Shown here: positions 25,666 to 33,668 of the stretch, piece by piece | Numbering within the stretch: the stretch's first letter is position 1 | Layout of the letters: every line of letters begins with the position of its first letter | Assembly (NCBI GenBank): GCA_964539025.1 | Contig: CAZIFA010000001.1 | Location: 186,001 to 250,000, forward strand | Source: Micavibrio_A sp964539025 | Lineage (GTDB): Bacteria; Pseudomonadota; Alphaproteobacteria; Micavibrionales; Micavibrionaceae | Direction: 5' to 3' | Length of the DNA: 64,000 nt | Made by a program: the position numbers and the translations under genes | The notes under the pieces: model-generated | Databases searched by the model: none | Told to the model about the DNA's origin: nothing | Seen by the model: the letters and a program-made list of their open reading frames with translations, nothing else

Positions 25666-27822
25666 ATGCGTGGCGCGGTAGAAATCAATCAGGCGGCGAG
25701 CACCCCTTTTGCGGACTCGCCCCCCTTTAAAATCAACTCGGAATTCAAACCCGCGGGCGACCAGCCGCAGGCGATAGACAAACTCGTCGAAGGCCTCGAA
25801 AACGGCCTTTCGGATCAGGTTCTCTTGGGCGTCACGGGCTCGGGCAAGACCTTCACCATGGCGCATCTGATCGAACGCACCCAGCGCCCCGCGCTCATCC
25901 TCGCACCGAACAAGACTCTGGCGGCCCAGCTTTACGGCGAAATGAAATCCTTCTTCCCCGACAACGCCGTGGAATATTTTGTCTCTTACTACGATTACTA
26001 CCAACCCGAAGCTTATGTTCCGCGCACCGACACGTTCATCGAAAAAGATTCCTCAATCAATGAACAGATCGATCGCATGCGCCACGCCGCGACCCGCGCC
26101 ATCTTCGAACGCAAAGACGTGATCATCGTAGCAAGCGTGTCCTGCATCTACGGTATCGGTTCCAAAGAAGACTACCAAGCCATGACCATCGACCTTAGAA
26201 AAGGCGACAGGCTGGATCGGCAAGAACTCATCTCCAAATTCGTGACCTTGCAATATAAACGCAACGACATCGCGTTCGAGCGCGGAGCGTTTCGCGTGCG
26301 CGGCGATACGGTGGAATTATTCCCGTCTCACATGGAAGATTCCGCATGGCGCTTCTCGCTGTTCGGCGATGAAATAGAAGAAATCGTCGAATTTGACGCG
26401 CTTACGGGCGAAAAACAAGCCAAACTCGAAGGCGTGCGCATCTACGCGAACTCGCACTACATCACGCCGGGCCCGACGATGGCGCAGGCGATCAAGCAAA
26501 TGAAGATCGATCTGAAAGACCAGATCGCAAAATTCGAATCCGAAAATAAATTGCTGGAGGCGCAGCGGCTGAATCAGCGCACGCAATTCGATATCGAAAT
26601 GTTGATGGCGACGGGCGTGTGTTCCGGCATCGAAAACTACTCGCGCTATCTGACGGGCCGCGCACCCGGCGAAGCCCCGCCGACGCTCATCGAATATCTG
26701 CCCAAAGATTGCCTGATCATCCTCGATGAATCCCATGTGATGGTGCCGCAACTCGGCGCGATGTATAAGGGCGACCGCGCGCGCAAACAAACGTTGGTCG
26801 ATTACGGTTTTCGTCTTCCCGCCGCCATCGACAACCGCCCGCTGAAATTCGAAGAATTCAATTCCATGCGCGGGCAACTTGTTTATGTTTCCGCCACGCC
26901 CGGCCCGTATGAACTCGAACAAACGAACGGCGATTTCGCGGAACAAGTCGTGCGCCCCACGGGGCTGATCGATCCTCCGGTGGAAATCCGCCCGACGGAA
27001 CATCAGGTCGATGATCTGATGGATGAATGCCGCAAAGTGACGGGGGCGGGCGGGCGCGTGCTGGTGACGACGCTCACCAAAAAAATGGCTGAGGCTCTGA
27101 CGGAATATCTTGATGAAAACGGCGTGCGCGTGCGCTATATGCACTCGGATATCGACACGCTGGAACGCATCGAAATCATGCGCGATCTGCGCATGGGCGA
27201 ATTCGACGTGCTCGTCGGCATCAACCTGCTGCGCGAAGGCCTCGACATCCCCGAATGCATGCTCGTCGCCATTTTGGATGCGGATAAGGAAGGCTATCTA
27301 CGCTCACGCACCTCGCTCATTCAAACAATCGGACGCGCCGCAAGAAATGTCGATGGCCGCGTTATCTTGTACGCTGACTCCATCACCAAATCCATGCAGG
27401 CCGCGATAGACGAAACCGACCGCCGCCGCGAAAAACAGGTGATCTATAACAAAGCGAACGGAATCACGCCCGCGTCCGTGAAGAAAAATATTTCGCAAGT
27501 GCTGCACTCTGTGTTTGAACGCGCAGACCATGTGGAGGTGGAACGCTCCATCATGGGCATGGCGGAGGCAGATCAGGCGGCGTTTGATAATCCTGCCGCG
27601 TTCCAGAAACGGGTTAAACAACTTGAAAATGATATGCGCAAAGCCGCCGCCGATCTCGAATTCGAAGAAGCCGCGCGCATCCGCGATCAAATCCGCAAAT
27701 TAGAGGCCGCAGATTTGGGACTCAACAGCTCCACCTCCCTATATCACCCTCTCCCCTCCGGGGAGAGGGAAGGAGTGAAGGGGAAATCCTCCAAACCCAC
27801 ACGGGCGGGGAAGAAACGCTAA
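25666..27822 (+). CDS. uvrB: Excinuclease ABC subunit B
   Basis: Damage-verifying helicase-like subunit of nucleotide excision repair. 718 residues from the ATG. A TTG 12 codons upstream overlaps the promoter, so I rejected it. Walker A is GVTGSGKT at residues 55-62. The beta-hairpin region (SYYDYYQPEAYVP), the motif VI region (QTIGRAARNVDGR) and the C-terminal UVR domain (MRKAAADLEFEEAARIRDQI) are present. After the UVR domain the tail is extended by a palindrome-derived segment (YHPLPSGEREGVKG). uvrC is also in the window at 52355. Confidence 0.97.
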   Translation: MRGAVEINQAASTPFADSPPFKINSEFKPAGDQPQAIDKLVEGLENGLSDQVLLGVTGSGKTFTMAHLIERTQRPALILAPNKTLAAQLYGEMKSFFPDNAVEYFVSYYDYYQPEAYVPRTDTFIEKDSSINEQIDRMRHAATRAIFERKDVIIVASVSCIYGIGSKEDYQAMTIDLRKGDRLDRQELISKFVTLQYKRNDIAFERGAFRVRGDTVELFPSHMEDSAWRFSLFGDEIEEIVEFDALTGEKQAKLEGVRIYANSHYITPGPTMAQAIKQMKIDLKDQIAKFESENKLLEAQRLNQRTQFDIEMLMATGVCSGIENYSRYLTGRAPGEAPPTLIEYLPKDCLIILDESHVMVPQLGAMYKGDRARKQTLVDYGFRLPAAIDNRPLKFEEFNSMRGQLVYVSATPGPYELEQTNGDFAEQVVRPTGLIDPPVEIRPTEHQVDDLMDECRKVTGAGGRVLVTTLTKKMAEALTEYLDENGVRVRYMHSDIDTLERIEIMRDLRMGEFDVLVGINLLREGLDIPECMLVAILDADKEGYLRSRTSLIQTIGRAARNVDGRVILYADSITKSMQAAIDETDRRREKQVIYNKANGITPASVKKNISQVLHSVFERADHVEVERSIMGMAEADQAAFDNPAAFQKRVKQLENDMRKAAADLEFEEAARIRDQIRKLEAADLGLNSSTSLYHPLPSGEREGVKGKSSKPTRAGKKR
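27744..27784. repeat. Palindromic repeat embedded in frame at the 3' end of uvrB
   Basis: TCACCCTCTCCCCTCCGGGG followed by AGAGGGAAGGAGTGAAGGGG. Same core as the atpG and dinG-like copies. It encodes part of the disordered C-terminal tail of UvrB, downstream of the UVR domain. Confidence 0.8.
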
Positions 27823-27826
27823 ATTA

Positions 27827-28924
27827 TTAATCTATTTCCGGGCCAATAAAACGTCTGAGTGATGCCGTCTTCAATGTTTTCTGCGGCTCAGGATAAAAAA
27901 TATCACCAACTGATTCTAGCAATTTGGCTCTTGCGTCCTTACATGTTGTTCGCGCTCTTTTGACTTCAGCTTTGGTGTATGCAGAATCTTTGCCTTCTAT
28001 AACGCGTTCACAAAAATGCACTGCGGATAAATAGAGTTTTTTCTCCATTGCATGGTCTATGATACTAAAGGTCCCTTCGCAAATCCGGCGGGGATGCTGG
28101 TAGCCTTGCGTGTATCCAATCGTATAATTTGCAACATAAAAATCCCCCCCTGCAGCGAATTCTTCCGCATAACCCAGAAGTTTGGTCGATAAGGCGGCTT
28201 TTAATGGGCGTACATAGGGATCCATGCTTTCGTCACCGCCCAGATCTTCCATGATGTCATGGGTTAGGTCGTGCGTTCCTTTGGGATCTTTATGAATGGC
28301 CATGTCAAAATATTGCAGCGTTTTTGTTATGGCCATTTCTGTTTGCAGTTTTGGATTTATACATTCCGATTCAAACCATTCTGCGGCATTTCTACAGGCT
28401 GTTTTAGGATCGCGTTCTGCCACTGCATCCATTCGTGCTAAAAATTCCTGTACAACAAAATTTGGAAAAGACACACTGTTGCCGTTCTTGACGCCGATAC
28501 AAACCATGGCAACATTATATCTGCCTTGTACATAGGCCTTATGTTCATTGTCTGCTGCCATATTGGCTATATATTGTTTGTACTCGTCTTTAAACACCGC
28601 AAGAAGAAGGGATTCTTCGGGGATATGCTTGTATAGAAGTGTAAAAACCTCATCCAAATCTTCAGTTTTGTACTTTTCTACGGCAGAAAATACCTCATGC
28701 CACGTGGTGACATGTTTTGGATTATTGGCATCAACCAAATCCATGAAATTGTAAAAATCGTCGCATAAGCCGCCTGAGTCAGCTGACGTGCTCTCCTCTT
28801 TCTCCATGCTCCACAAAAATTGAAACGGCTCCCCAGCCTCCAGCAATTTCACATAGCTTCTTAGTCTCGCCACGCAGGCTTCGAATTGCGGGTCAGGGGC
28901 ATTAAATATTTCAACATTGGACAT
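27827..28924 (-). CDS. Unknown protein
   Basis: 365 residues with AAGGAG before the ATG. All-helical-looking, acidic, soluble, no recognised domain. The C-terminal half (AMEKKLYLSAVHFCERVIEG) may form a solenoid-like helical array, but I could not align it convincingly with the repeat family at 20.8-25.5 kb. AT-rich relative to uvrB. Confidence 0.7.
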   Translation of the reverse strand: MSNVEIFNAPDPQFEACVARLRSYVKLLEAGEPFQFLWSMEKEESTSADSGGLCDDFYNFMDLVDANNPKHVTTWHEVFSAVEKYKTEDLDEVFTLLYKHIPEESLLLAVFKDEYKQYIANMAADNEHKAYVQGRYNVAMVCIGVKNGNSVSFPNFVVQEFLARMDAVAERDPKTACRNAAEWFESECINPKLQTEMAITKTLQYFDMAIHKDPKGTHDLTHDIMEDLGGDESMDPYVRPLKAALSTKLLGYAEEFAAGGDFYVANYTIGYTQGYQHPRRICEGTFSIIDHAMEKKLYLSAVHFCERVIEGKDSAYTKAEVKRARTTCKDARAKLLESVGDIFYPEPQKTLKTASLRRFIGPEID

Positions 28925-29055
28925 AGTGAACTCCTTCTTGCTGTGAAGAGGAGATAATCATATTTGTCAATTATGTCAATAACTAACATTGTTTGTCTTT
29001 TTACAACCTGCTTGCAGACCTTAATTTCTGCCGCTTTTGCACCGCTTCGTCCCCA

Positions 29056-29064
29056 TGCTACACT
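29056..29064 (+). promoter_or_regulatory. Extended -10 promoter of the PepSY-like gene
   Basis: TGCTACACT (TGC plus TACACT) 25 bases before the ATG at 29089, leaving room for the AGGGGGAA ribosome-binding site. The same TGCTA-A-T form recurs at 30497 and 30850. Confidence 0.45.
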
Positions 29065-29088
29065 TCCCCCACCATTAGGGGGAAACTC

Positions 29089-29703
29089 ATGCGGATTTTA
29101 CTGGCCTTGGCGTTCTTACTCGCGTTTTCGACTTCTGCGTATGCGCAAGGGAATACGATCACTGTGGTGGGCGATGACGGCACCGTGACGTCGATCGATA
29201 TCGGGCCATCGCCTCTGGAGCCTCAAGGGGCACCCGAAAATAAATCCGTCAGGATTTCGCCGCCTGTCGTTGTCGAGCCGGCCCCTGTGGTGGAACCCGC
29301 AAAAGAGCCAGCGAAAAAACCTGCCGCGCCAAAACAAGCGACCAAAAAAGAAGTAAAAAAATCCCCGGCCAAAAAAGAAGTGAAAAAAGCAGCCGCGCCG
29401 AAAAAGAAAAAAGCTTCGCAAAAACCCAAACAAAAAGCCAAAAAGAAACAGGCCGCGCCCGCTGCTGCGCCAGAAAAAACTCCTCCGCGTCCAACTGCTG
29501 CGCCATTACAGCACGGGCTGGGCGCACAGATGACCCCCGATGATGCGATCCGCATTGCGCTCGATGCCGCGCCGCCCGCGCGCTCGGTCAACGCCTATCC
29601 AGTCAATTACAAAGGCCTTCATGCCTACCAAGTCGTGTTCGACACCGAAGACGGAAAGCGCTCCGTGTTTATCGACCGCGAAACTGGCAAGCTGGTGAAA
29701 TAA
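29089..29703 (+). CDS. Secreted Lys/Ala-rich protein with a C-terminal PepSY-like domain
   Basis: 204 residues. A signal peptide (MRILLALAFLLAFSTSAYA, cut before QG) is followed by a low-complexity Lys/Ala/Pro region at about residues 60-140 and a C-terminal domain (MTPDDAIRIALDAAP, YQVVFDTEDGKRSVFIDRETGKLV) that fits the PepSY pattern seen in peptidase inhibitors and periplasmic proteins. The linker is long and strongly basic, perhaps for binding an acidic envelope polymer. The start was chosen for its AGGGGGAA site. Confidence 0.8.
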   Translation: MRILLALAFLLAFSTSAYAQGNTITVVGDDGTVTSIDIGPSPLEPQGAPENKSVRISPPVVVEPAPVVEPAKEPAKKPAAPKQATKKEVKKSPAKKEVKKAAAPKKKKASQKPKQKAKKKQAAPAAAPEKTPPRPTAAPLQHGLGAQMTPDDAIRIALDAAPPARSVNAYPVNYKGLHAYQVVFDTEDGKRSVFIDRETGKLVK

Positions 29704-29704
29704 C

Positions 29705-29732
29705 AAAAAACCCGCCATCCGGCGGGTTTTTT
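29705..29732. terminator. Bidirectional Rho-independent terminator
   Basis: AAAAAACCCGCC, loop ATC, CGGCGGGTTTTTT. It lies between the convergent genes ending at 29703 and 29745 and has A- and T-tracts on both sides, so it can serve both. Confidence 0.9.
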
Positions 29733-29744
29733 AATCAACAATTC

Positions 29745-30386
29745 TTATTGCATCCCGCCGGGGCCGTCATTGCCGCCGTTGCGGCGAATGCTGCTGAAAA
29801 TATCGTTGAAATCGAGCGCGGCTTTTTTGCTGAGCGACATGATCGTTCTTTTCACGACGGCAACGGCAAGCGCTTCATCCGAAGTTAGGAAATTAACCGT
29901 GCAAAGTTTTATTTGTTCGCCGGCAAAGATAGAAATTTGTACAGCTTTGTTTTTTTCATCAGATTGATATTTAGCTTCCACTATTTCGCTCATATCAAAA
30001 GTGCTATGCAATCTCTTCTTTATATAAAAATATACAGGCTCCGCTGGTTCATCGTTTGAAAGAACTTGTTCGTCTGGCGTTTTTTTTATTTCTAGGATGA
30101 AGTTTTTTTCCAGCTCTTCCAGAAATTTTTCATACATGGCTTTTTGTGCGGCAACGGCGTCTATGTTCCCGGTGGCATCGCTGAAAATTTTCTGAAACTT
30201 TGCTTTTTTATGGGGCGGCAACATCATTTCGATCATGAACCGTTTTTGCTCATCTTCGCGTGACGGTTCTTTGCTGCCTTGATATCGAACGCTCATTTTT
30301 GGGTCGAGTTCGCCCGTTGGCTGCACGATGCAGAATGTCGTGTCTATAAGAGTTCCGTGCTTGTCTGTATTTAATTTAATGTACAT
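29745..30386 (-). CDS. Unknown protein
   Basis: 213 residues, AAGGGA before the ATG. Charged and soluble, with a Gly/Asn-rich C-terminal end (RRNGGNDGPGGMQ). No recognised domain. It may be mixed alpha/beta (YFYIKKRLHSTFD, VQISIFAGEQIKLCTVNF). AT-rich region. Confidence 0.65.
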   Translation of the reverse strand: MYIKLNTDKHGTLIDTTFCIVQPTGELDPKMSVRYQGSKEPSREDEQKRFMIEMMLPPHKKAKFQKIFSDATGNIDAVAAQKAMYEKFLEELEKNFILEIKKTPDEQVLSNDEPAEPVYFYIKKRLHSTFDMSEIVEAKYQSDEKNKAVQISIFAGEQIKLCTVNFLTSDEALAVAVVKRTIMSLSKKAALDFNDIFSSIRRNGGNDGPGGMQ

Positions 30387-30485
30387 CAGGTTGTCCCTTT
30401 TTGTTTCGTTATGAAAATAAACAAAAAGTAAACATCCGTCAACAAAATCATATTAACTTATTGAAATAACAATAAAAAATAGACG

Positions 30486-30827
30486 GTGCCAAACTGTGCT
30501 ATACTGGTTCCTGATCGGGGAATTTCCATTCTCAAAAAAACCATCACTTACTTCGGCAATGTCTGGAATCTGGCTTTTGGTTCTATTCTGATGTTTGTCG
30601 TGCTGGCGCTGCTCGGGTCATGGGCCACGCAAAACACGGATGTCATCACCATTTTGGCGGATTCCACCATTCTGATTTTGGTCACGCTGGCGGCTTACGC
30701 GTTTTTGCTGGCGTTTCTTGTGTCGGATTACCAGAAGGAAAAATGGTTCAAGACAAAGCATGTGTTGAATCTCGCCCGCCTTGCCTTCACGCCCATTATG
30801 GCGGCGATCCTTTATTTTTTTGGCTAA
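30486..30827 (+). CDS. Small membrane protein, start codon uncertain (possible AUU)
   Basis: Two or three hydrophobic helices (NLAFGSILMFVVLALLGSW, STILILVTLAAYAFLLAFL) and a basic cytoplasmic loop (DYQKEKWFKTKH). The longest frame begins with a GTG at 30486, but a TGCTATACT promoter lies inside its first codons, so mRNA would start near 30512. The only good initiation signal after that is GGGGA six bases before an ATT at 30528, giving a 99-residue protein beginning with KKTITYFGNV. AUU initiates infC and pcnB in Escherichia coli, so this is possible. Family unknown. Confidence 0.65.
   Translation: MPNCAILVPDRGISILKKTITYFGNVWNLAFGSILMFVVLALLGSWATQNTDVITILADSTILILVTLAAYAFLLAFLVSDYQKEKWFKTKHVLNLARLAFTPIMAAILYFFG
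30497..30505 (+). promoter_or_regulatory. Extended -10 promoter of the small membrane protein
   Basis: TGCTATACT (TGC at 30497-30499, TATACT at 30500-30505). A start at about 30512 would lie downstream of the GTG at 30486, which is the reason for doubting that start codon. Confidence 0.5.
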
Positions 30828-30849
30828 GCCGCGCAACGCGCACGGGGCG

Positions 30850-30858
30850 TGCTATACT
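30850..30858 (+). promoter_or_regulatory. Extended -10 promoter of the 92-residue gene
   Basis: A second TGCTATACT, identical to the one at 30497, 21 bases before the ATG at 30879. No strong ribosome-binding site separates the two. Confidence 0.5.
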
Positions 30859-30878
30859 CGCACCAGATCGGATCATTC

Positions 30879-31157
30879 ATGCGTTTCAGACGTTCAACGC
30901 CCAGCTACTCCACCTTCGTGGGGCATTTCACCTATGAGGTGAGGGGCGGGCTTGTCTACGCGCTCAAAACACCGTTCAGCGCAGGCTCGGACAAACCAGA
31001 CTATGAAATTCGTGATTCCTATCTTTTTCGCACGCGCAATCATCCTGCGGGCTACAGTGAATTTGCCGATTACCAAATGCGTGAAGAAAAATTATATCGC
31101 ATGCCCACCCATCATTGGGGACCCAAGACCCAGCCGGATTATGATATCGTGCTCTGA
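30879..31157 (+). CDS. Small unknown protein
   Basis: A 92-residue polar protein starting MRFRRSTPSY. The promoter just upstream excludes the longer frame. It is rich in Tyr, Arg and His (YEIRDSYLFRTRNHPAGYSEF), with no hydrophobic segment. I recognise no family. Confidence 0.55.
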   Translation: MRFRRSTPSYSTFVGHFTYEVRGGLVYALKTPFSAGSDKPDYEIRDSYLFRTRNHPAGYSEFADYQMREEKLYRMPTHHWGPKTQPDYDIVL

Positions 31158-31171
31158 TATATTTCGTTTTC

Positions 31172-31200
31172 TTGCGGTTTGGGGGGATCCGTGCTATGAT
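31172..31200 (+). promoter_or_regulatory. Strong sigma-70-like promoter directly before a terminator
   Basis: TTGCGG at 31172-31177, a 17-base spacer, and TATGAT at 31195-31200 preceded by TGC. Transcription would begin near 31207 and meet the terminator at 31224-31248. It could make a ~40-nt RNA or feed an attenuated transcript into the antitoxin gene. Confidence 0.5.
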
Positions 31201-31223
31201 AGGCCCATCAACGCCACTCTTGC

Positions 31224-31248
31224 GCCCGCTTTTCAGCGGGCTTTTTTG
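31224..31248 (+). terminator. Rho-independent terminator or attenuator
   Basis: GCCCGCTTTTCAGCGGGC followed by TTTTTTG. It lies only ~20 bases beyond the predicted start of transcription of the promoter at 31172, and 130 bases before the antitoxin gene. Confidence 0.8.
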
Positions 31249-31303
31249 TGTCCGGCATAGCCCCCGGGCGACGCCGAATTGTTGCCATAAACCAATTAAT
31301 TCT

Positions 31304-31340
31304 GACCAAAATTAACGAAAAAAACCGGTTAATTTTGGTC
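31304..31340. promoter_or_regulatory. Perfect 13-bp inverted repeat, likely operator
   Basis: GACCAAAATTAAC at 31304-31316 and its exact complement GTTAATTTTGGTC at 31328-31340, separated by 11 bases, 40 bases before the Phd-like gene. Antitoxins of this family repress their own promoter through such palindromes. Confidence 0.6.
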
Positions 31341-31379
31341 AATTCGTGAAACAGCGTGAAACACGCAAAAGGAGAAATT

Positions 31380-31628
31380 ATGGGCTATCAAATAACCGTT
31401 CCTATTTATGAAATGAAAACCAATTTGTCCCGTTATATACGGGCCTTAAGCCGCGGAGATTGTGACATTGTCATTATAAAACGCCACGGGCGCGGTGTTG
31501 CCGCCCTTATCTCATTGGTGGATACAAACAAACCCGCGCGTGAACCGCAATGCAAAGAAGACATCGCCATGCGCAGCCGCGCCAGATGGGTGGAAACGGG
31601 CGTTCGTTCCCGCCGCGTGCCCGGCTAG
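31380..31628 (+). CDS. Phd/YefM-like antitoxin, no recognisable partner toxin
   Basis: 82 residues from the ATG preceded by AAAGGAG. The N-terminal domain (ITVPIYEMKTNLSRYIRAL, then IVIIKRHGRGVAALISL) matches the Phd/YefM DNA-binding fold. The C-terminal part is Arg-rich (MRSRARWVETGVRSRRVPG) and would be the toxin-binding tail. The next gene, 110 bases on, does not look like a RelE, Doc or PIN toxin. So this may be a solitary regulator, or have an unrecognised partner. Confidence 0.8.
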   Translation: MGYQITVPIYEMKTNLSRYIRALSRGDCDIVIIKRHGRGVAALISLVDTNKPAREPQCKEDIAMRSRARWVETGVRSRRVPG

Positions 31629-31652
31629 TTTTTTAAAATTTCTGGTTGGCTA

Positions 31653-31664
31653 ACCAAAATTAAC
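31653..31664. promoter_or_regulatory. Third copy of the operator half-site
   Basis: ACCAAAATTAAC, identical to 12 of the 13 bases of the palindrome arm at 31304. It sits just after the antitoxin gene and upstream of 31739-32263, so the antitoxin may control both genes. Confidence 0.5.
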
Positions 31665-31738
31665 CTTTTGCACCGTTATTATTGACATAACCTTATAAAA
31701 GGCCTACAGCGTGTGGCGGCGTTTTTCAGGGGGTTTCA

Positions 31739-32263
31739 ATGCGTCATTTGTTTAATGCGGTCATGGATGTGTATGAACTGCGCTATGCCGCCGATACATT
31801 TAACAATCGGCTCAACCGCTTGAGCAAGGAAATGAACAAGAGCGTCACCGGCACGCGCCTTGCCATCGATATGTTCGCGCCTAACGGCGAATATGAAGAG
31901 ATTCCAAATTCCTGGGACAAATTTATCGATCGCCTGGATTTCTGTGCGGGCAACATGGGCGGATATATAAAAGGGAATGCCGTAACCCAAAGGGCCGACA
32001 TTCAGACCTGTGTTGAAATCAGCGAACGCGCCCGCGCGCTGACCGAAGCTTGGGATGACAGCGTTTTTATTGGACGCAACCTGATCCGCGGCTGTTACAA
32101 GACATTCAAAGTCAGAGAAACCCTGCGTGAAACCGTTTTGGCTAGCGTCGTACATTTTGTCGACAAGGACGGCATGCGTTACGCCCTACTGCGCAGCCGT
32201 GAATTTGGTTTTGCCACGCGGGTTGCACTCAAACCGGTCGCGCCCGGCGCGAACATGGGTTGA
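31739..32263 (+). CDS. Unknown protein next to the antitoxin
   Basis: 174 residues, soluble and helical, with basic and acidic patches (ERARALTEAWDDSVFIGRNLIRG). A TTGACA lies at 31683. The gene starts 110 bases after the antitoxin and an operator half-site lies between them. No toxin signature is seen. A role as a novel toxin or regulator cannot be excluded. Confidence 0.65.
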   Translation: MRHLFNAVMDVYELRYAADTFNNRLNRLSKEMNKSVTGTRLAIDMFAPNGEYEEIPNSWDKFIDRLDFCAGNMGGYIKGNAVTQRADIQTCVEISERARALTEAWDDSVFIGRNLIRGCYKTFKVRETLRETVLASVVHFVDKDGMRYALLRSREFGFATRVALKPVAPGANMG

Positions 32264-32312
32264 CCAAAACTGCGTCCTGCGTAGCCTTTTGGCGAAGCAG
32301 GATTAATTGTTT

Positions 32313-33485
32313 TTAAGCGAAGGTTGGATTTCGTGTAGATTCCGATCCCATACCGACCGCTCTTCGTAAGCCATTCAAAGCCGATGAAGCCCATGACTGT
32401 GAATTATTAGGTTCCGGTGTGGGCTCCAAGGGTTGATAGTATTCCTGCAACGTTTTGCAATCTTCCAATGGCGGAATGCCATATTTTTTACAAATCTGAT
32501 CCAGCAAAAACCGGTCTTGATCGAGCAGTTTTGGTTCTTGGAAGAACAGAGGTTCCATTACATTATGACCGAAACTGTTTGGACCGATGCCGTGATTGCC
32601 GATCTGCCACAAATCTTGATCATCCGCTCTAATATATATGCGCTTTGTTTCGCAGTTACCGATGCGCGTTTCTATGACTCGTTGATATTCTTCCAACGCG
32701 GATCGCTGATATCCATGCTCGAATGTTGTCATGTATTGGGAGTTTTTTATTTTTGACAGGGACATAAGCGCGGTGCACACAGCCCTGTCCAACATATTTG
32801 GGTACATATTTTTAGTGGCTTCAAAATCCGCAGCGCTGACAAGATCGTATTCCGTAAGCTCGCGAATGGCGGGATATTTATCAGCCAGGAGCGCTGTACC
32901 CATGCCTTGAACTCTGTACGCATCTTTTTCAGATACTACAGCGACTTGCATCCATGAAACGGGATGAAGAATGACGTTTGTTGTGGGGTTGTACGGGCTA
33001 TGTCTCATCACGGGCGCGCAGTAATTTTGTCCGACATGTCCCCCTTCATGTAAAATAGAGCTGCAAAGAATAAGTACGTGCTGCAACTGAAATTTTTCAA
33101 GATCTATCAGGCGCAAGGGATTAATACCCATAGTGTTAATGAAGCCATTGCTTGTGTGATAGGCGCCGTATGACGCAAGCGTTTCTTTCGCGAGGGATGG
33201 ATCTGCCTGAACCTTGCAGCCGGATTCATGAAGTATATTGAGAAATGTCTGTCCAAAGCCCGGTGTTTCGCGATGACCTATCGAGGCAATGATTTCATAT
33301 GCGTCCGCCATCCGAAGTTTGAGAAGCGGATTCCACTTCTCATTTATGCGGTCTTGGAGCCTTTGTCTTTCTTTTTCCATTGCTATGATGTCTGCGACTA
33401 TGGCCTCGGTGCTTCCGGGCAAAGGACGGCTGCTTTCGCCGAACGCAGCATGCATTGCAGATTCTGGATTACCGATATCTAACAC
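32313..33485 (-). CDS. Putative HExxH zinc metallopeptidase
   Basis: 390 residues from a GTG with GGGG upstream. The motif HEGGH at residues 146-150 within ILCSSILHEGGHVG follows a hydrophobic helix start, as in zincins. E186 in SEKDAYRVQ, 36 residues later, is placed where gluzincins carry their third zinc ligand (E-x-x-A/D). No signal peptide. The C-terminus is Ser/Pro-rich. The fold assignment rests on motif order only. A proteolytic role, possibly on an intracellular target, is inference. Confidence 0.65.
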   Translation of the reverse strand: MLDIGNPESAMHAAFGESSRPLPGSTEAIVADIIAMEKERQRLQDRINEKWNPLLKLRMADAYEIIASIGHRETPGFGQTFLNILHESGCKVQADPSLAKETLASYGAYHTSNGFINTMGINPLRLIDLEKFQLQHVLILCSSILHEGGHVGQNYCAPVMRHSPYNPTTNVILHPVSWMQVAVVSEKDAYRVQGMGTALLADKYPAIRELTEYDLVSAADFEATKNMYPNMLDRAVCTALMSLSKIKNSQYMTTFEHGYQRSALEEYQRVIETRIGNCETKRIYIRADDQDLWQIGNHGIGPNSFGHNVMEPLFFQEPKLLDQDRFLLDQICKKYGIPPLEDCKTLQEYYQPLEPTPEPNNSQSWASSALNGLRRAVGMGSESTRNPTFA

Positions 33486-33610
33486 TCACAACCCCGGTGT
33501 GATGTTCATTAGCACCACATCTAAAGAGCCTAATACAGGGCTATACGGCCCTGTTAGAAAAAAGATACGTTTTCCACAGGGTGGGCGCAGCTTTATGATT
33601 TGCGGGCATA

Positions 33611-33640
33611 AAAAAACGGACGAAAATTTCGTCCGTTTTA
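33611..33640. terminator. Bidirectional Rho-independent terminator
   Basis: AAAAAACGGACGAAAATTTC and GTCCGTTTTAT form a perfect ACGGACGAAA stem with A and T tracts. It ends the cspA transcript running leftward. Confidence 0.85.
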
Positions 33641-33668
33641 TATCGATCTAAAAAAATCGAAAAGGGTA

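Noticed and set aside
26317..27144. A 275-codon minus-strand frame opposite uvrB
   Set aside because: Antisense shadow, with His/Arg-rich composition typical of reverse-read codons.
27827..28924. Membership of the 365-residue protein in the helical-repeat family
   Set aside because: It looks helical but I could not align any segment with the repeat pattern.
29089..29703. Lys/Ala-rich gene as a histone H1-like DNA-binding protein
   Set aside because: A clear signal peptide and PepSY-like end indicate export rather than a nucleoid role.
31739..32263. RelE, Doc or PIN toxin partner of the Phd-like antitoxin
   Set aside because: None of the catalytic motifs of these families is visible, so the function is left as unknown.
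33570..33578. Single DnaA-box-like TTTTCCACA
   Set aside because: An isolated match to a degenerate consensus is expected by chance in 64 kb.
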